Of a stretch of DNA of 31,423 bases, positions 22,702 to 30,510 are shown piece by piece. Within the stretch, counting starts at the first letter, position 1. The number at the start of each line of letters is the position of its first letter. Location: contig JBGCEZ010000078.1 in assembly GCA_045106735.1 (NCBI GenBank), forward strand, positions 1 to 31,423, in the 5' to 3' direction. This DNA comes from JBGCEZ01 sp045106735 (GTDB lineage: Bacteria > Planctomycetota > Phycisphaerae > Phycisphaerales > SM1A02). A program made the translations under genes and the position numbers. The notes beneath the pieces were generated by a model. That model worked only from the letters and a program-made list of their open reading frames with translations, was not told where the DNA came from and searched no databases.

Positions 22702-23865
22702 GTGCAGCTCGGCATTCTCGGTGGTGGACAACTTGGACGGATGCTGGCTCTGGCCGGGGCGCCCTTGGGCGTCCGGACGGCCTTCTTCGATCCGATGGCC
22801 GATGCATGCGCGGGGCAAGTTGGCCCGTTGACCGTCGCCGACTGGCGGGACGACCGGGCGGTTCGTCGATTCGCCGAGTCCTGCGACGTTGTGACCTACG
22901 AGTTCGAAAACGTTCCGGCCGAGACGTTGGCGGCGGCTGGTGATGCTGTCCGCGTGTCACCGGCGCCTTCGGTTCTGGCCGTGAGCAGTGACCGGCTCGA
23001 GGAAAAGCGGGCGTTCGAGCGCATCGGACTGTCGGTGCCGCCGTACGCCCCCATCGCCCCCGGGCAGGCGATCGATGCCGCCCTGGCCATCAGTGGGCGG
23101 CCGGCGATGTTGAAGTCGCGGCGCGGTGGCTACGACGGCAAGGGCCAGTGGGTGATCGATTCAGCTGACGATGTGGAACGCGGATTGGCCGAGTTGAACC
23201 GGCCGTGCTTGCTAGAAGCTCGTGTCCCGTTCACAGCTGAAATTTCGATCGCCGTCGCGCGCGGCCGCAACGGCCAGATTGTTGCTTGGGGCCCCTCACG
23301 CAATGAGCACGCTGAAGGCATTCTGTCCGTGACGCGGGGCCCATGGCCGGACGGACGCATCGCGACGGTGGAGTCCGGGCATCTTGGTTTGGAAGCATCG
23401 GTCATCGGCGCGGCGATCGCTGGAGTCTCGGCCTTGGCCGAGGACATTGCCTACGTCGGCGTGCTGGCGGTTGAGTTCTTCGTGGTCGACGGCACGTTGT
23501 TGGCCAACGAAATGGCCGCCCGCGTGCACAACTCCTTTCACTGGACGATGGACTTCGCCGCGACAGGCCAGTTCGAACAGCACGTTCGAGCCGTCTGCGG
23601 CTGGCCGCTTGGCGATGCGTCGGCCATCCGCCCTTCGGCCATGGTCAACTTGGTCGGCCAGACGCTGGGTCCCGCCGACCTCCCGGCCGGTGCCGACCAC
23701 CGCTTGCACCTCTACGGCAAGCCGCCGAGGCCAGGCCGAAAGGTGGGGCACCTGAATCTCGCGGCCAACGACGGGCCGGCCCTGGAGCACTCGCTCTCGC
23801 AGGCCATGGCCGCCGTCGCGGCGGCGGGCGCTGAAGCGCGCGGGCAACCGCAGCCGCTTGGTTAG
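22702..23865 (+). CDS. purK: PurK, N5-carboxyaminoimidazole ribonucleotide synthase
   Basis: The protein has 387 residues from a GTG start at 22702 with GGAG 8 nt upstream. The N-terminal Rossmann-like part begins 'LGILGGGQLGRMLALAGAPL', the PurK hallmark, followed by 'VVTYEFENVP'. The ATP-grasp domain has 'AMLKSRRGGYDGKGQWV' (ATP-binding lysine and Gly-rich loop) and 'NEMAARVHNSFHWTMD', which supplies the metal-binding Glu/Asn residues and matches the usual 'NExAPRxHNSGHxT', with A in place of P. It makes N5-CAIR from AIR, bicarbonate and ATP, and hands it to PurE. The purEK pair is probably one transcript. Confidence 0.95.
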   Translation: MQLGILGGGQLGRMLALAGAPLGVRTAFFDPMADACAGQVGPLTVADWRDDRAVRRFAESCDVVTYEFENVPAETLAAAGDAVRVSPAPSVLAVSSDRLEEKRAFERIGLSVPPYAPIAPGQAIDAALAISGRPAMLKSRRGGYDGKGQWVIDSADDVERGLAELNRPCLLEARVPFTAEISIAVARGRNGQIVAWGPSRNEHAEGILSVTRGPWPDGRIATVESGHLGLEASVIGAAIAGVSALAEDIAYVGVLAVEFFVVDGTLLANEMAARVHNSFHWTMDFAATGQFEQHVRAVCGWPLGDASAIRPSAMVNLVGQTLGPADLPAGADHRLHLYGKPPRPGRKVGHLNLAANDGPALEHSLSQAMAAVAAAGAEARGQPQPLG

Positions 23866-23970
23866 GTTCTGGGCGCAGAGCCATCAGACGAGGCTGGGCG
23901 GGCCGGGGTGGCCGGGTACACTCGCACGATCGTTCCCTTCAATCCCCGATTCATCGGAGCCCCCGCCGCC

Positions 23971-25542
23971 ATGTCGATCCGTTTTCACAATGCGCTCACC
24001 CGGACGCTGGAGGCTTTTGAGCCCCAGGACCCGCCGCGTGTGACGATCTACACGTGCGGACCGACCGTCTACGACTTCGCCCACATCGGGAATTTTCGAA
24101 CGTTCCTCGCGTCCGATGTCTTGCGGCGCTTCCTGGTGGTCGCGGGCCACGATGTGCATCACGTGATGAACATCACCGACGTCGGGCATATGGTCGACGA
24201 CACCGATGTTGACGGTGGCGGCTTGGACAAGATGGCCGCGGCGGGCGAGCGAATTCGCGAGCAGAAAGAGGCTTCGAAGAAGACCTCCAAGAAGGACGGA
24301 ACGGCCGCGGCCGAAGCGGTGGAGAATCCGGACGACCCGTATCAGATCGCCGACTTCTACGCCGCGGCATTCGTCGAGGATGGCCGGCGACTGGGGCTCG
24401 GGGTGTGCCTCGATCCGGAGTCCCACCGGCCGCGGGCCACGCGACACGTCGACGGCATGATCAGCATGATCGAGACGCTGATCGAGCGAGGCCACGCGTA
24501 TGTCGGGGCCGATGGCGTCGTCTACTACTCGGTGGAGTCCTTCCCCGCGTACGGCGCGCTGAGCGGCAATAGCCTGGCTGACCTCCGAGAGGGTGAAGGC
24601 GGACGCGTCAGTGCTGGCGATCAAGCGAACAAGCGGCATCCCGCCGACTTCATGCTTTGGAAGCCCGATCCGTCGCACCTGATGAAGTGGGACAGCCCCT
24701 GGGGGACGGGCTATCCGGGTTGGCATCTCGAGTGCTCGGTGATGGCGATGGATCGTCTCGGGGCGGAGACGATCGACATCCACACCGGTGGCGAAGACCT
24801 CGTCTTCCCGCACCACGAATGCGAGATCGCTCAGAGCTGCGGGGCGACCGGTCGGTCGACGTTCGCGCGGTACTGGTTGCACTCGCGTTTCCTCATGGTC
24901 GAGGGGGCGAAAATGAGTAAGTCGGCCGGCACCTTTTATACGGTCCGCGACATTCTCGAAGGCAAAGCAACCGAAGGCCGGCCGGTGGCCCCCGCCGTGC
25001 TGCGGTACGAACTCATCAAGGCGCACTACCGAACGAGTACGAATTTCACGGCGCGCGGACTCAAGGAATCTGCGGGTGCAGTGCGCAAGTTGTCAGATTT
25101 TCGCCATCGCATGGCCGATGCCGCGGGCGACGCGTCGGCGACCGTGACACCGGATCATCCAGTGCTCGCCGAGTTTCTCGGGGCGCTGGGCGACGATCTG
25201 AACATGAGTGCGGCGCTGGCTGTGGTCTTTCCGTGGATGGGCGAGGATCATCCCGACCCCGCCGAATCCCTGGCCGTCTTCGATGCGATCAACCGTGTCC
25301 TGGCCGTCGCGCCGATGGTCGCACCCGATGGCTCGATCTTGGACGGTGACGGGAGCGGAGACTCTGCCGGCGGGGCAGATGACGTGGCCGCGGAAGTCGC
25401 CGCGATGTGCGCCGAACTCGACGCTGCCCGGGCGGCCAAAGACTTCGGCCGAGCCGATGAATTGCGCGATGCGATCACCGCCCGGGGGTGGACGGTCAAG
25501 ACGACGCGAGACGGCACATCGGCCGCGCCCGAACTCGGATGA
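23971..25542 (+). CDS. cysS: Cysteinyl-tRNA synthetase
   Basis: The protein has 523 residues from the ATG at 23971, with GGAG 11 nt upstream. The class I signatures are clear: C29 in 'YTCGPTVYDFAHIGN' with the HIGH-type motif at 38-41, and KMSKS at 314-318 ('KMSKSAG'). Zinc ligands are expected at C29, C255 in 'WHLECS', a His in 'FPHHE' (281/282) and E285. A Lys/Ala-rich insertion of about 25 residues (98-122) follows the first half of the Rossmann fold, and the anticodon-binding C-terminal part contains an Asp/Gly-rich loop. It charges tRNA-Cys. Its stop codon overlaps the start of the following membrane-protein gene by 4 nt. Confidence 0.95.
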   Translation: MSIRFHNALTRTLEAFEPQDPPRVTIYTCGPTVYDFAHIGNFRTFLASDVLRRFLVVAGHDVHHVMNITDVGHMVDDTDVDGGGLDKMAAAGERIREQKEASKKTSKKDGTAAAEAVENPDDPYQIADFYAAAFVEDGRRLGLGVCLDPESHRPRATRHVDGMISMIETLIERGHAYVGADGVVYYSVESFPAYGALSGNSLADLREGEGGRVSAGDQANKRHPADFMLWKPDPSHLMKWDSPWGTGYPGWHLECSVMAMDRLGAETIDIHTGGEDLVFPHHECEIAQSCGATGRSTFARYWLHSRFLMVEGAKMSKSAGTFYTVRDILEGKATEGRPVAPAVLRYELIKAHYRTSTNFTARGLKESAGAVRKLSDFRHRMADAAGDASATVTPDHPVLAEFLGALGDDLNMSAALAVVFPWMGEDHPDPAESLAVFDAINRVLAVAPMVAPDGSILDGDGSGDSAGGADDVAAEVAAMCAELDAARAAKDFGRADELRDAITARGWTVKTTRDGTSAAPELG

Positions 25543-26681
25543 CGAAGAACGTACGAGCGCCCCGCGAGCCGGAGGCCACGCTGCTTCGGTTGACGACACT
25601 CGATGCGGCGCAGGCAGTGGTGGCGTTGCGGAGTGTCCGACGGGCGACAAGACGCCGCGTCGCGGGGCCAGTTCTGGCGGGGATCTTCTTCGGCGTCTTG
25701 GTCGCGATGATTTCGCTTGTGTTGCTGGCCATCCTTGGCGTGGGCATCGTCGAGAACGTCTCGTCGCCGTTGGTGGCGAACGTTGTCGGACTGCTGGTGG
25801 TGTTCGCCCCGCCGGTCGTCGGCGTCTACGCCGGAATCAAGCTGTTTCTTCGGCAGCGGGTCATGCAGAGCCGGATCGAAATCGTCGCCCGGCTGGCGGA
25901 GCGGTCGTGCTTCGGTTGCGGCTACCGGCTCCGAGGTGTGGCCACTGGTCCGTCCGGGACCTGTCGATGCCCGGAGTGCGGCGTGGAGTCGCCGGTGATG
26001 CGGACCGAAGTGTCCGCGGCGGCGGCGTTGTGCCCTCGGTGCGGCAGCGAATTGGATGGCCAGGCCCCCGACTCGCTCGGCGCGGTGATGTGCACCGGTT
26101 GTGGGCATCGCACCGCCGGTCTCGTACGCGGCGACCTTGCCTTGATCGCCGCGGCGACCGGCCGCGGATCGCGGGCGGATCGACGCGCGTTGGCCCGATC
26201 GCCCGCCAATCCCGAGCCCAGCGAGTCATTGCTCGCGCTCTCGACGGCCCGGCCACGTGATCTGGACGACCTCGCGGTTGGACTCGTCGCGCGATTCCCC
26301 GGCTTCGGTACCTTGCCGCTCTTCATGGCCCTGGCGTACGCCATGTGCGGAGCGGTCTTGCTCTTGGGCGCCATCATCGGGCTTTTCGTGGGTCTCGACT
26401 GGGTGCTTGGGCTGGCCGGGGTCGATGTGCCGCGGGCGTTTCAGGGACCGGTCGTGGTCATGGTCGTCGCGGTCGGCTCGCTCTTGCTCTTTGCTTTCTT
26501 ATTGCAGCGCGGCGTGGCTGCGGCATGGCGGCAGATTGTGGTCCAGGTCCTGGCCGACGGGAGCTGCTTCACGTGTGGTGCGATGCTCGATCGCGAAACG
26601 GCTTCGGCCGACGGCATCATCACGTGTCGATCGTGCGACGCCGACAACCCAATGCCGGTCGATCGAGCAGAGGGCTCGTAG
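25539..26681 (+). CDS. Membrane protein with three zinc-ribbon-like CxxC sets and internal duplication
   Basis: The protein has 380 residues, with its ATG overlapping the cysS stop by 4 nt. It has two related halves. The first half has membrane helices about 45-72 and 78-104, then a helix 'RIEIVARLAERS' and a zinc-ribbon-like site C124-x2-C127...C144-x2-C147. A second site follows, C165-x2-C168 with C185-x2-C188. The second half has helices about 258-290 and 303-323, then 'RQIVVQVLADGS' and a third ribbon C343-x2-C346...C363-x2-C366. The helix-ribbon junctions of the two halves match clearly ('ARLAERSCFGCG' and 'VQVLADGSCFTCG'). Cysteine motifs of this style are frequent in planctomycete membrane proteins, whose functions are unknown. 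Translational coupling to cysS may only reflect gene packing. The heptamer array begins 2 nt after its stop. Confidence 0.75.
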   Translation: MTKNVRAPREPEATLLRLTTLDAAQAVVALRSVRRATRRRVAGPVLAGIFFGVLVAMISLVLLAILGVGIVENVSSPLVANVVGLLVVFAPPVVGVYAGIKLFLRQRVMQSRIEIVARLAERSCFGCGYRLRGVATGPSGTCRCPECGVESPVMRTEVSAAAALCPRCGSELDGQAPDSLGAVMCTGCGHRTAGLVRGDLALIAAATGRGSRADRRALARSPANPEPSESLLALSTARPRDLDDLAVGLVARFPGFGTLPLFMALAYAMCGAVLLLGAIIGLFVGLDWVLGLAGVDVPRAFQGPVVVMVVAVGSLLLFAFLLQRGVAAAWRQIVVQVLADGSCFTCGAMLDRETASADGIITCRSCDADNPMPVDRAEGS

Positions 26682-26683
26682 AC

Positions 26684-26900
26684 TCTTCGCCGCACGCCGC
26701 ACGCCGTTCGCCGCTCACCGCTCACCGCTCATCGTTCACCGTTCATCACTCACCGCTCACCGCTCGCCGCTCGCCGCTCGCCGCTCACCGCTCACCGCTC
26801 GCCGCTCGCCGCTCACCGCTCACCGCTCACCGCTCACCGCTCGCCGCTCGCCGCTCACCGCTCACCGCTCGCCGCTCACCGCTCACCGTTCGTCGCTCGC
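26684..26900. repeat. Heptanucleotide tandem array C, 31 units
   Basis: There are 217 nt made of exactly 31 heptamers in unbroken phase. The consensus is CGCTCRC (CGCTCAC and CGCTCGC alternate in small groups), with variants such as CGTTCAC, CGTTCAT and CGCACGC concentrated at both ends. The array starts 2 nt after the stop of the zinc-ribbon protein gene and ends 38 nt before the exonuclease gene. Changes are almost all transitions. There is no spacer sequence, so it is not a CRISPR. Confidence 0.93.
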
Positions 26901-26938
26901 CGCAGTCCACGTCCCACATCCTTGCTTCGAGATTCACC

Positions 26939-27727
26939 ATGCCCGCCCCGGTTCGTATTACAAGCTGGAACGTCAATGGATTGCGGAATGCCATTCGTAA
27001 GGATTTCGGTACGTACCTGGACGAGATCGAGTGCGACGTGCTGCTTCTTCAGGAGATCCGTTCGACGCCGGCCCAGCTTCCGGACGCGTGGGCGACGCCG
27101 GCCGATTGGCACGTCGCCTGGCATCCGGCGGAGCGGCTGGGGTACGCGGGAACGGCCGTTTTCTCCCGGCATCCGATCACGGTGCGATCGCGAGGAATGG
27201 GCACCAAAGATGCCGACGTCGAAGGCCGCGTCCTGGAAGTGGCGACGGCCGGCGTGCGCGTCGTCAGCGTCTACGCTCCGTCGGGTTCGTCGGGAGCTGA
27301 GCGCCAGGCGGTGAAGGATGCCTGGATGCCGGCCTTCACGCGTTGGGCGGCTCCGATGCTCCGCGCGCGAACCCCCACGATCCTCGGCGGTGACCTCAAC
27401 GTCGCGCATACCGAGCGTGACATCTTTCATTGGAAGTCGAATCAGAAGTCGAGCGGGTTCTTGCCGCACGAACGTGCGTGGGTCGGCGCGTTGCTCGACG
27501 CAGGGTGGGCGGATTTCGTGCGCGAACACCATGGGGCGGTCGATGGGCCGTACACCTGGTGGAGCAACCGGGGGCAAGCGCGGCAGCTCGATCGGGGCTG
27601 GCGCATCGACTACCTCCTCGGGAACCGGGCCGCGGCTCGCCAGCAAACCGGGGCGCCGGAGATCCACCGGGAGGCGGGGCTGGCCGTTTCGGACCATGCT
27701 CCGGTGACGATCAGTTTGGCGGTGTGA
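26939..27727 (+). CDS. xth: Exonuclease III / AP endonuclease
   Basis: The protein has 262 residues, the usual length for ExoA/Xth enzymes. The metal-binding and catalytic motifs are in order: 'ITSWNVNGLRNAI' with N11, 'VLLLQEIRS' with E39, 'VVSVYAPSG', 'ILGGDLNVAHTERDI' with the catalytic Asp and Asn, 'WRIDYLLGNRA' and 'VSDHAPVTI' with the C-terminal Asp-His pair. It cleaves DNA at abasic sites and has 3'-5' exonuclease activity in base excision repair. The start has no clear ribosome-binding site. The upstream 217-nt heptamer array separates it from the preceding gene, so its own promoter would have to lie in or beyond that array. It is convergent with the cyanophycinase-like gene. Confidence 0.94.
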   Translation: MPAPVRITSWNVNGLRNAIRKDFGTYLDEIECDVLLLQEIRSTPAQLPDAWATPADWHVAWHPAERLGYAGTAVFSRHPITVRSRGMGTKDADVEGRVLEVATAGVRVVSVYAPSGSSGAERQAVKDAWMPAFTRWAAPMLRARTPTILGGDLNVAHTERDIFHWKSNQKSSGFLPHERAWVGALLDAGWADFVREHHGAVDGPYTWWSNRGQARQLDRGWRIDYLLGNRAAARQQTGAPEIHREAGLAVSDHAPVTISLAV

Positions 27728-27748
27728 GACAGACGGGCGGGACGAACA

Positions 27749-29353
27749 TCACGGCAGCCGACGCCGGTTCACCATGTCGTACCGCTGGCCCGCCGACAGT
27801 TCTTCCGAACCCGACACGGCGTTCGGCCGAGCGTCGTAGAAGGTGATGGCGTTGGAGCCGGCCACCTCGGCCACCCCGCCTTGGACGATGATGGCGGTCC
27901 GTTCGTCGATGCCGATGCCGAGAAGCGCCGGGTGTTCCTCGACCAAGGCGCCGAAGGCTTCGCCGCGATTGCGCTGACGGAAATGGGCGTCAACCACAAC
28001 GCCGGGCAGCAGCCCCAGGCCTTGGGTGTAACCATCGAACAAGAGGACTTGGTTCGTGCGTGGATCCCCTCGGACGAGCAGCTCGCCGGCCACCTGCGCT
28101 CCGGCTGAACTCCCGCCGACCGCGCCGCCGCCGGCCAAGATCTTGGCGATGCGGCCTGCGGCCTGGGTGGATTGCAGCGCGTCCATGGCCCGGAACGTCC
28201 GGCCGCCATCGATCCACACGCCCGTGGCCCGGTCCAGCGCGGCGAGGAACCGGGGGTCGCGATCGGCCACGTGTGGATCATGGGTGTGCAAGATCGTGAC
28301 GTCATCGCACCCGAAGTCCCGCAGCTTGGAGGCGCTGTACGACTCCACCGGTGCATCGGGATCGAAGGAACGAGCCACCGGAAGGCACACGAAGGCGGCG
28401 CTCCGCCCGCCGGCCGCGGCGATAAAGCGCTCGAAGGTGGCGTCGTCCACGCCGCTGCCGCCGTGCAAGAAGAGCGTGCCGCCCGCGATGGTTGGGGCCG
28501 ACGTGGCGGATGCTCTGGTGCCCGCCGCTGCATCGTTGGAGTGCGCCCGAGCCTGGCGCTGCAGGGCCATCAAGTCCATGCTCCAAGACAGCGGGTCCAC
28601 CGTGTCAAACTCGTCGACGGAGTTGAGTTCTTGGACGCGCGGGGACGCGCTGCCGTTGTGCAGGTGCACGCGCATCCCGCCCGAGCCGTAGCCCATCAGC
28701 CGGCGCCCGGCGTAGGCCACGATCGCGGTAGACGGTTCCATCTCCCAGTGCAGGGTGCCCGGCTGAAGCTCCGGTACCTCGTCCCAGGCATGAAATGCTG
28801 TGTTCGGCAGGCGTCGTCGGGCGGCCGCGCCGTGTCCGCCAACGACCCGGCCGCGGTCCAGATGCACGTCGATGATCCGCCGAAGCAATGGAATTGAGTC
28901 GAAGGCGGGGGCGTCGGCGGCGAACCAGATGCCATCGGCCGAGAGCAGTTGAAGCAGGCGTTCGTCGTCGGCGGCGGTTCGGGTGCTGCCGAGGCCACCA
29001 TTCGCCGCCACGCGGAGCACGGTGCGGGCGCCGCGATCGGCCCACTGCTGGTCGGTCGGCGTTCCCGCGGCGTCGCCGACCACCACGATCGTCGGAGACG
29101 ACGACCGCGTCAGATAGAGGAATGCATCGATGACCGCGGGATGGACGGTTCCGTCGGACGGCAAGACAAGGGCGCCGGGAATCGGCCGCACGAACAAGCG
29201 CTGGTTGCCCGAATCGATGGCGTCGTCGATGGCCGTGGGGGCGGTTTCATCGGCCGCGACGCTCGGGCTTCCGATCAGGCCGACGATGACCAGGACGAAG
29301 GTCGCATGAAGCATTCGGCCAAAGTTCCGACTGGAGTGACGGGGGGTGGTCAA
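27749..29353 (-). CDS. Secreted cyanophycinase-like (S51) protein with a dead N-terminal duplicate domain
   Basis: The protein has 534 residues from a TTG start at 29353, chosen because AGGAGG lies exactly 7 nt upstream. The nearest ATG (29314) has no such site. Residues about 14-34 form a signal peptide ending 'SVAADE'. The C-terminal half (about 290-520) is a peptidase S51/cyanophycinase domain: 'GGTLFLHGGSG', 'GVWIDGGRTFRAMDAL', and 'GGSSAGA' with nucleophile S416. The N-terminal half (about 60-245) seems to be a decayed copy. 'GIWFAADAPAFDSIPLLRRI' matches the 'GVWIDGG' helix, and the nucleophile elbow reads 'GGHGAAA' (172-178) with Gly in place of Ser. Cyanophycinases hydrolyse beta-Asp-Arg peptides. 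Related secreted enzymes may act on other isopeptides. It is divergent from a LysR-type regulator gene that could control it. Confidence 0.82.
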   Translation of the reverse strand: MTTPRHSSRNFGRMLHATFVLVIVGLIGSPSVAADETAPTAIDDAIDSGNQRLFVRPIPGALVLPSDGTVHPAVIDAFLYLTRSSSPTIVVVGDAAGTPTDQQWADRGARTVLRVAANGGLGSTRTAADDERLLQLLSADGIWFAADAPAFDSIPLLRRIIDVHLDRGRVVGGHGAAARRRLPNTAFHAWDEVPELQPGTLHWEMEPSTAIVAYAGRRLMGYGSGGMRVHLHNGSASPRVQELNSVDEFDTVDPLSWSMDLMALQRQARAHSNDAAAGTRASATSAPTIAGGTLFLHGGSGVDDATFERFIAAAGGRSAAFVCLPVARSFDPDAPVESYSASKLRDFGCDDVTILHTHDPHVADRDPRFLAALDRATGVWIDGGRTFRAMDALQSTQAAGRIAKILAGGGAVGGSSAGAQVAGELLVRGDPRTNQVLLFDGYTQGLGLLPGVVVDAHFRQRNRGEAFGALVEEHPALLGIGIDERTAIIVQGGVAEVAGSNAITFYDARPNAVSGSEELSAGQRYDMVNRRRLP

Positions 29354-29381
29354 CGTGGAGCCTCCTGGAGTGCGGTCCGGG

Positions 29382-29426
29382 GCAATGCCCTGCGGTGCAG
29401 TGCCGCGCGGCGCACAGCCCTTCGGT
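29382..29426. repeat. Short 15-nt period repeat in the cyanophycinase/LysR gap
   Basis: Three tandem, imperfect 15-mers of the form GCANWGCCCTGCGGT (29382-29396, 29397-29411, 29412-29426) lie upstream of the cyanophycinase start. The rest of the 250-bp divergent gap (29354-29603) holds no gene. The two promoters should lie there, but none was convincing. Confidence 0.4.
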
Positions 29427-29603
29427 GCCGGGTTCGGGACGGACCTTCAATGCCGGGGGTTCGGCGGATCGAGTGTACGGGTGAAGGGTCGATTGTTCGG
29501 TCGGGAAAGCGAAGAGGAACTGATGAACGCATCGCAAATGACGCGACAGAAGCCGAAATCATCGCGGCAACGAAGCTTGAGCGTTAGGTAGACTATCGAA
29601 TCA

Positions 29604-30509
29604 ATGAGACGATCCACTCCATCCATGACCGCGCTGCGGGCGTTCGAAGCGGCCGCCCGGCGGGGCAGCCTGGCCCGCGCGGCCGAGGAGCTCAGCGTGA
29701 CTCCTGGGGCGGTCAGTCAGCAAGTCTCCGGTCTGGAAGCGTCGCTCGGCGTCTCGCTGTTCACGCGGGTTCGCCAACGGCTGCAATTGACCGATGCCGG
29801 GCGGGCGTACCGTGACCATGTGGGCGCGGCGTTCGATCGCATCGAGTCGGCGACGGCCGATCTCGTTGGCCGTCAGTTGGGGGTCGACGTGACGATCGGC
29901 GTCTTGCCATCGCTTGGCCACGCGTGGCTGATCCCGCGACTGCCGCGGCTCGTCGGCCGGCATCCGGGACTTGAGATTCGCGTTGTCACCCTCGCCCTCG
30001 ACTTTGCACGGGCGGAGCGCACGCCAGATCTCGATGGCGGACGAATTGACCTCGCTCTCTACTACGGCGACGGCCACTGGCCCGGTCTTGTCGCCGATCG
30101 GCTCATGGACGAGCGATTGATCGCGGTCGCGGCGCCGTCGCGGGTGGCGGCGACCGAATCAGCGGGGGCCATCGACACGTTGCCGCTGCTGCACCACACC
30201 ACGCGACCCGAGAGTTGGGCGGAGTGGTTCCAGCGGTCCGGACGCACGCCGCGCCCGTGCACCGGTGGGGCATTCGAGCACTTTCACTTGTTGGTCGAGG
30301 CGGCTCGATCCGGGCTCGGGATCGCGTTGGTTCCGCGCGCGTTCGTGCACGAAGAGCTGGCCCGTCGGTCCTTGATTCAGGTGGGCGACGACGATCTGCC
30401 GTCGCGGCGAGCGTACTACGTGGTGCGCACCGCCGGGCGGCCGATGGGAGAGCCGGCCGCGTCCGTCTGGGCGTGGCTTCAGGCCGAGGGCCGGTCCACG
30501 CCGCCGTGA
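29604..30509 (+). CDS. LysR-family transcriptional regulator (GcvA-like)
   Basis: The protein has 301 residues, normal for the family. The N-terminal winged helix-turn-helix covers about 7-66: 'MTALRAFEAAARRGSLARAA', 'EELSVTPGAVSQQVSGLEAS', and 'LFTRVRQRLQLTDAGRAYRD'. This pattern ('PSLxALRAFEAAARxxSxxxAA') is that of GcvA-like regulators. Residues about 92-295 form the co-inducer-binding domain with two alpha/beta lobes ('VDVTIGVLPSLGHAWLIPRL', 'GLGIALVPRAFV'). It is divergent from the cyanophycinase-like gene 250 bp away, an arrangement in which LysR regulators often control the divergent gene, which is inference here. The stop is separated by one base from the stop of the convergent SirB1-like gene. 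Confidence 0.92.
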   Translation: MRRSTPSMTALRAFEAAARRGSLARAAEELSVTPGAVSQQVSGLEASLGVSLFTRVRQRLQLTDAGRAYRDHVGAAFDRIESATADLVGRQLGVDVTIGVLPSLGHAWLIPRLPRLVGRHPGLEIRVVTLALDFARAERTPDLDGGRIDLALYYGDGHWPGLVADRLMDERLIAVAAPSRVAATESAGAIDTLPLLHHTTRPESWAEWFQRSGRTPRPCTGGAFEHFHLLVEAARSGLGIALVPRAFVHEELARRSLIQVGDDDLPSRRAYYVVRTAGRPMGEPAASVWAWLQAEGRSTPP

Positions 30510-30510
30510 C

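Noticed and set aside
26684..26900. CRISPR array
   Set aside because: Units are 7 nt and contiguous, with no unique spacers and no cas genes nearby.
26345..26938. Frame upstream of the exonuclease that reads through the heptamer array as 'RSPLTAHRSPLTA' repeats
   Set aside because: The protein repeat is only a by-product of the 7-nt DNA period. The exonuclease domain begins at the ATG at 26939.
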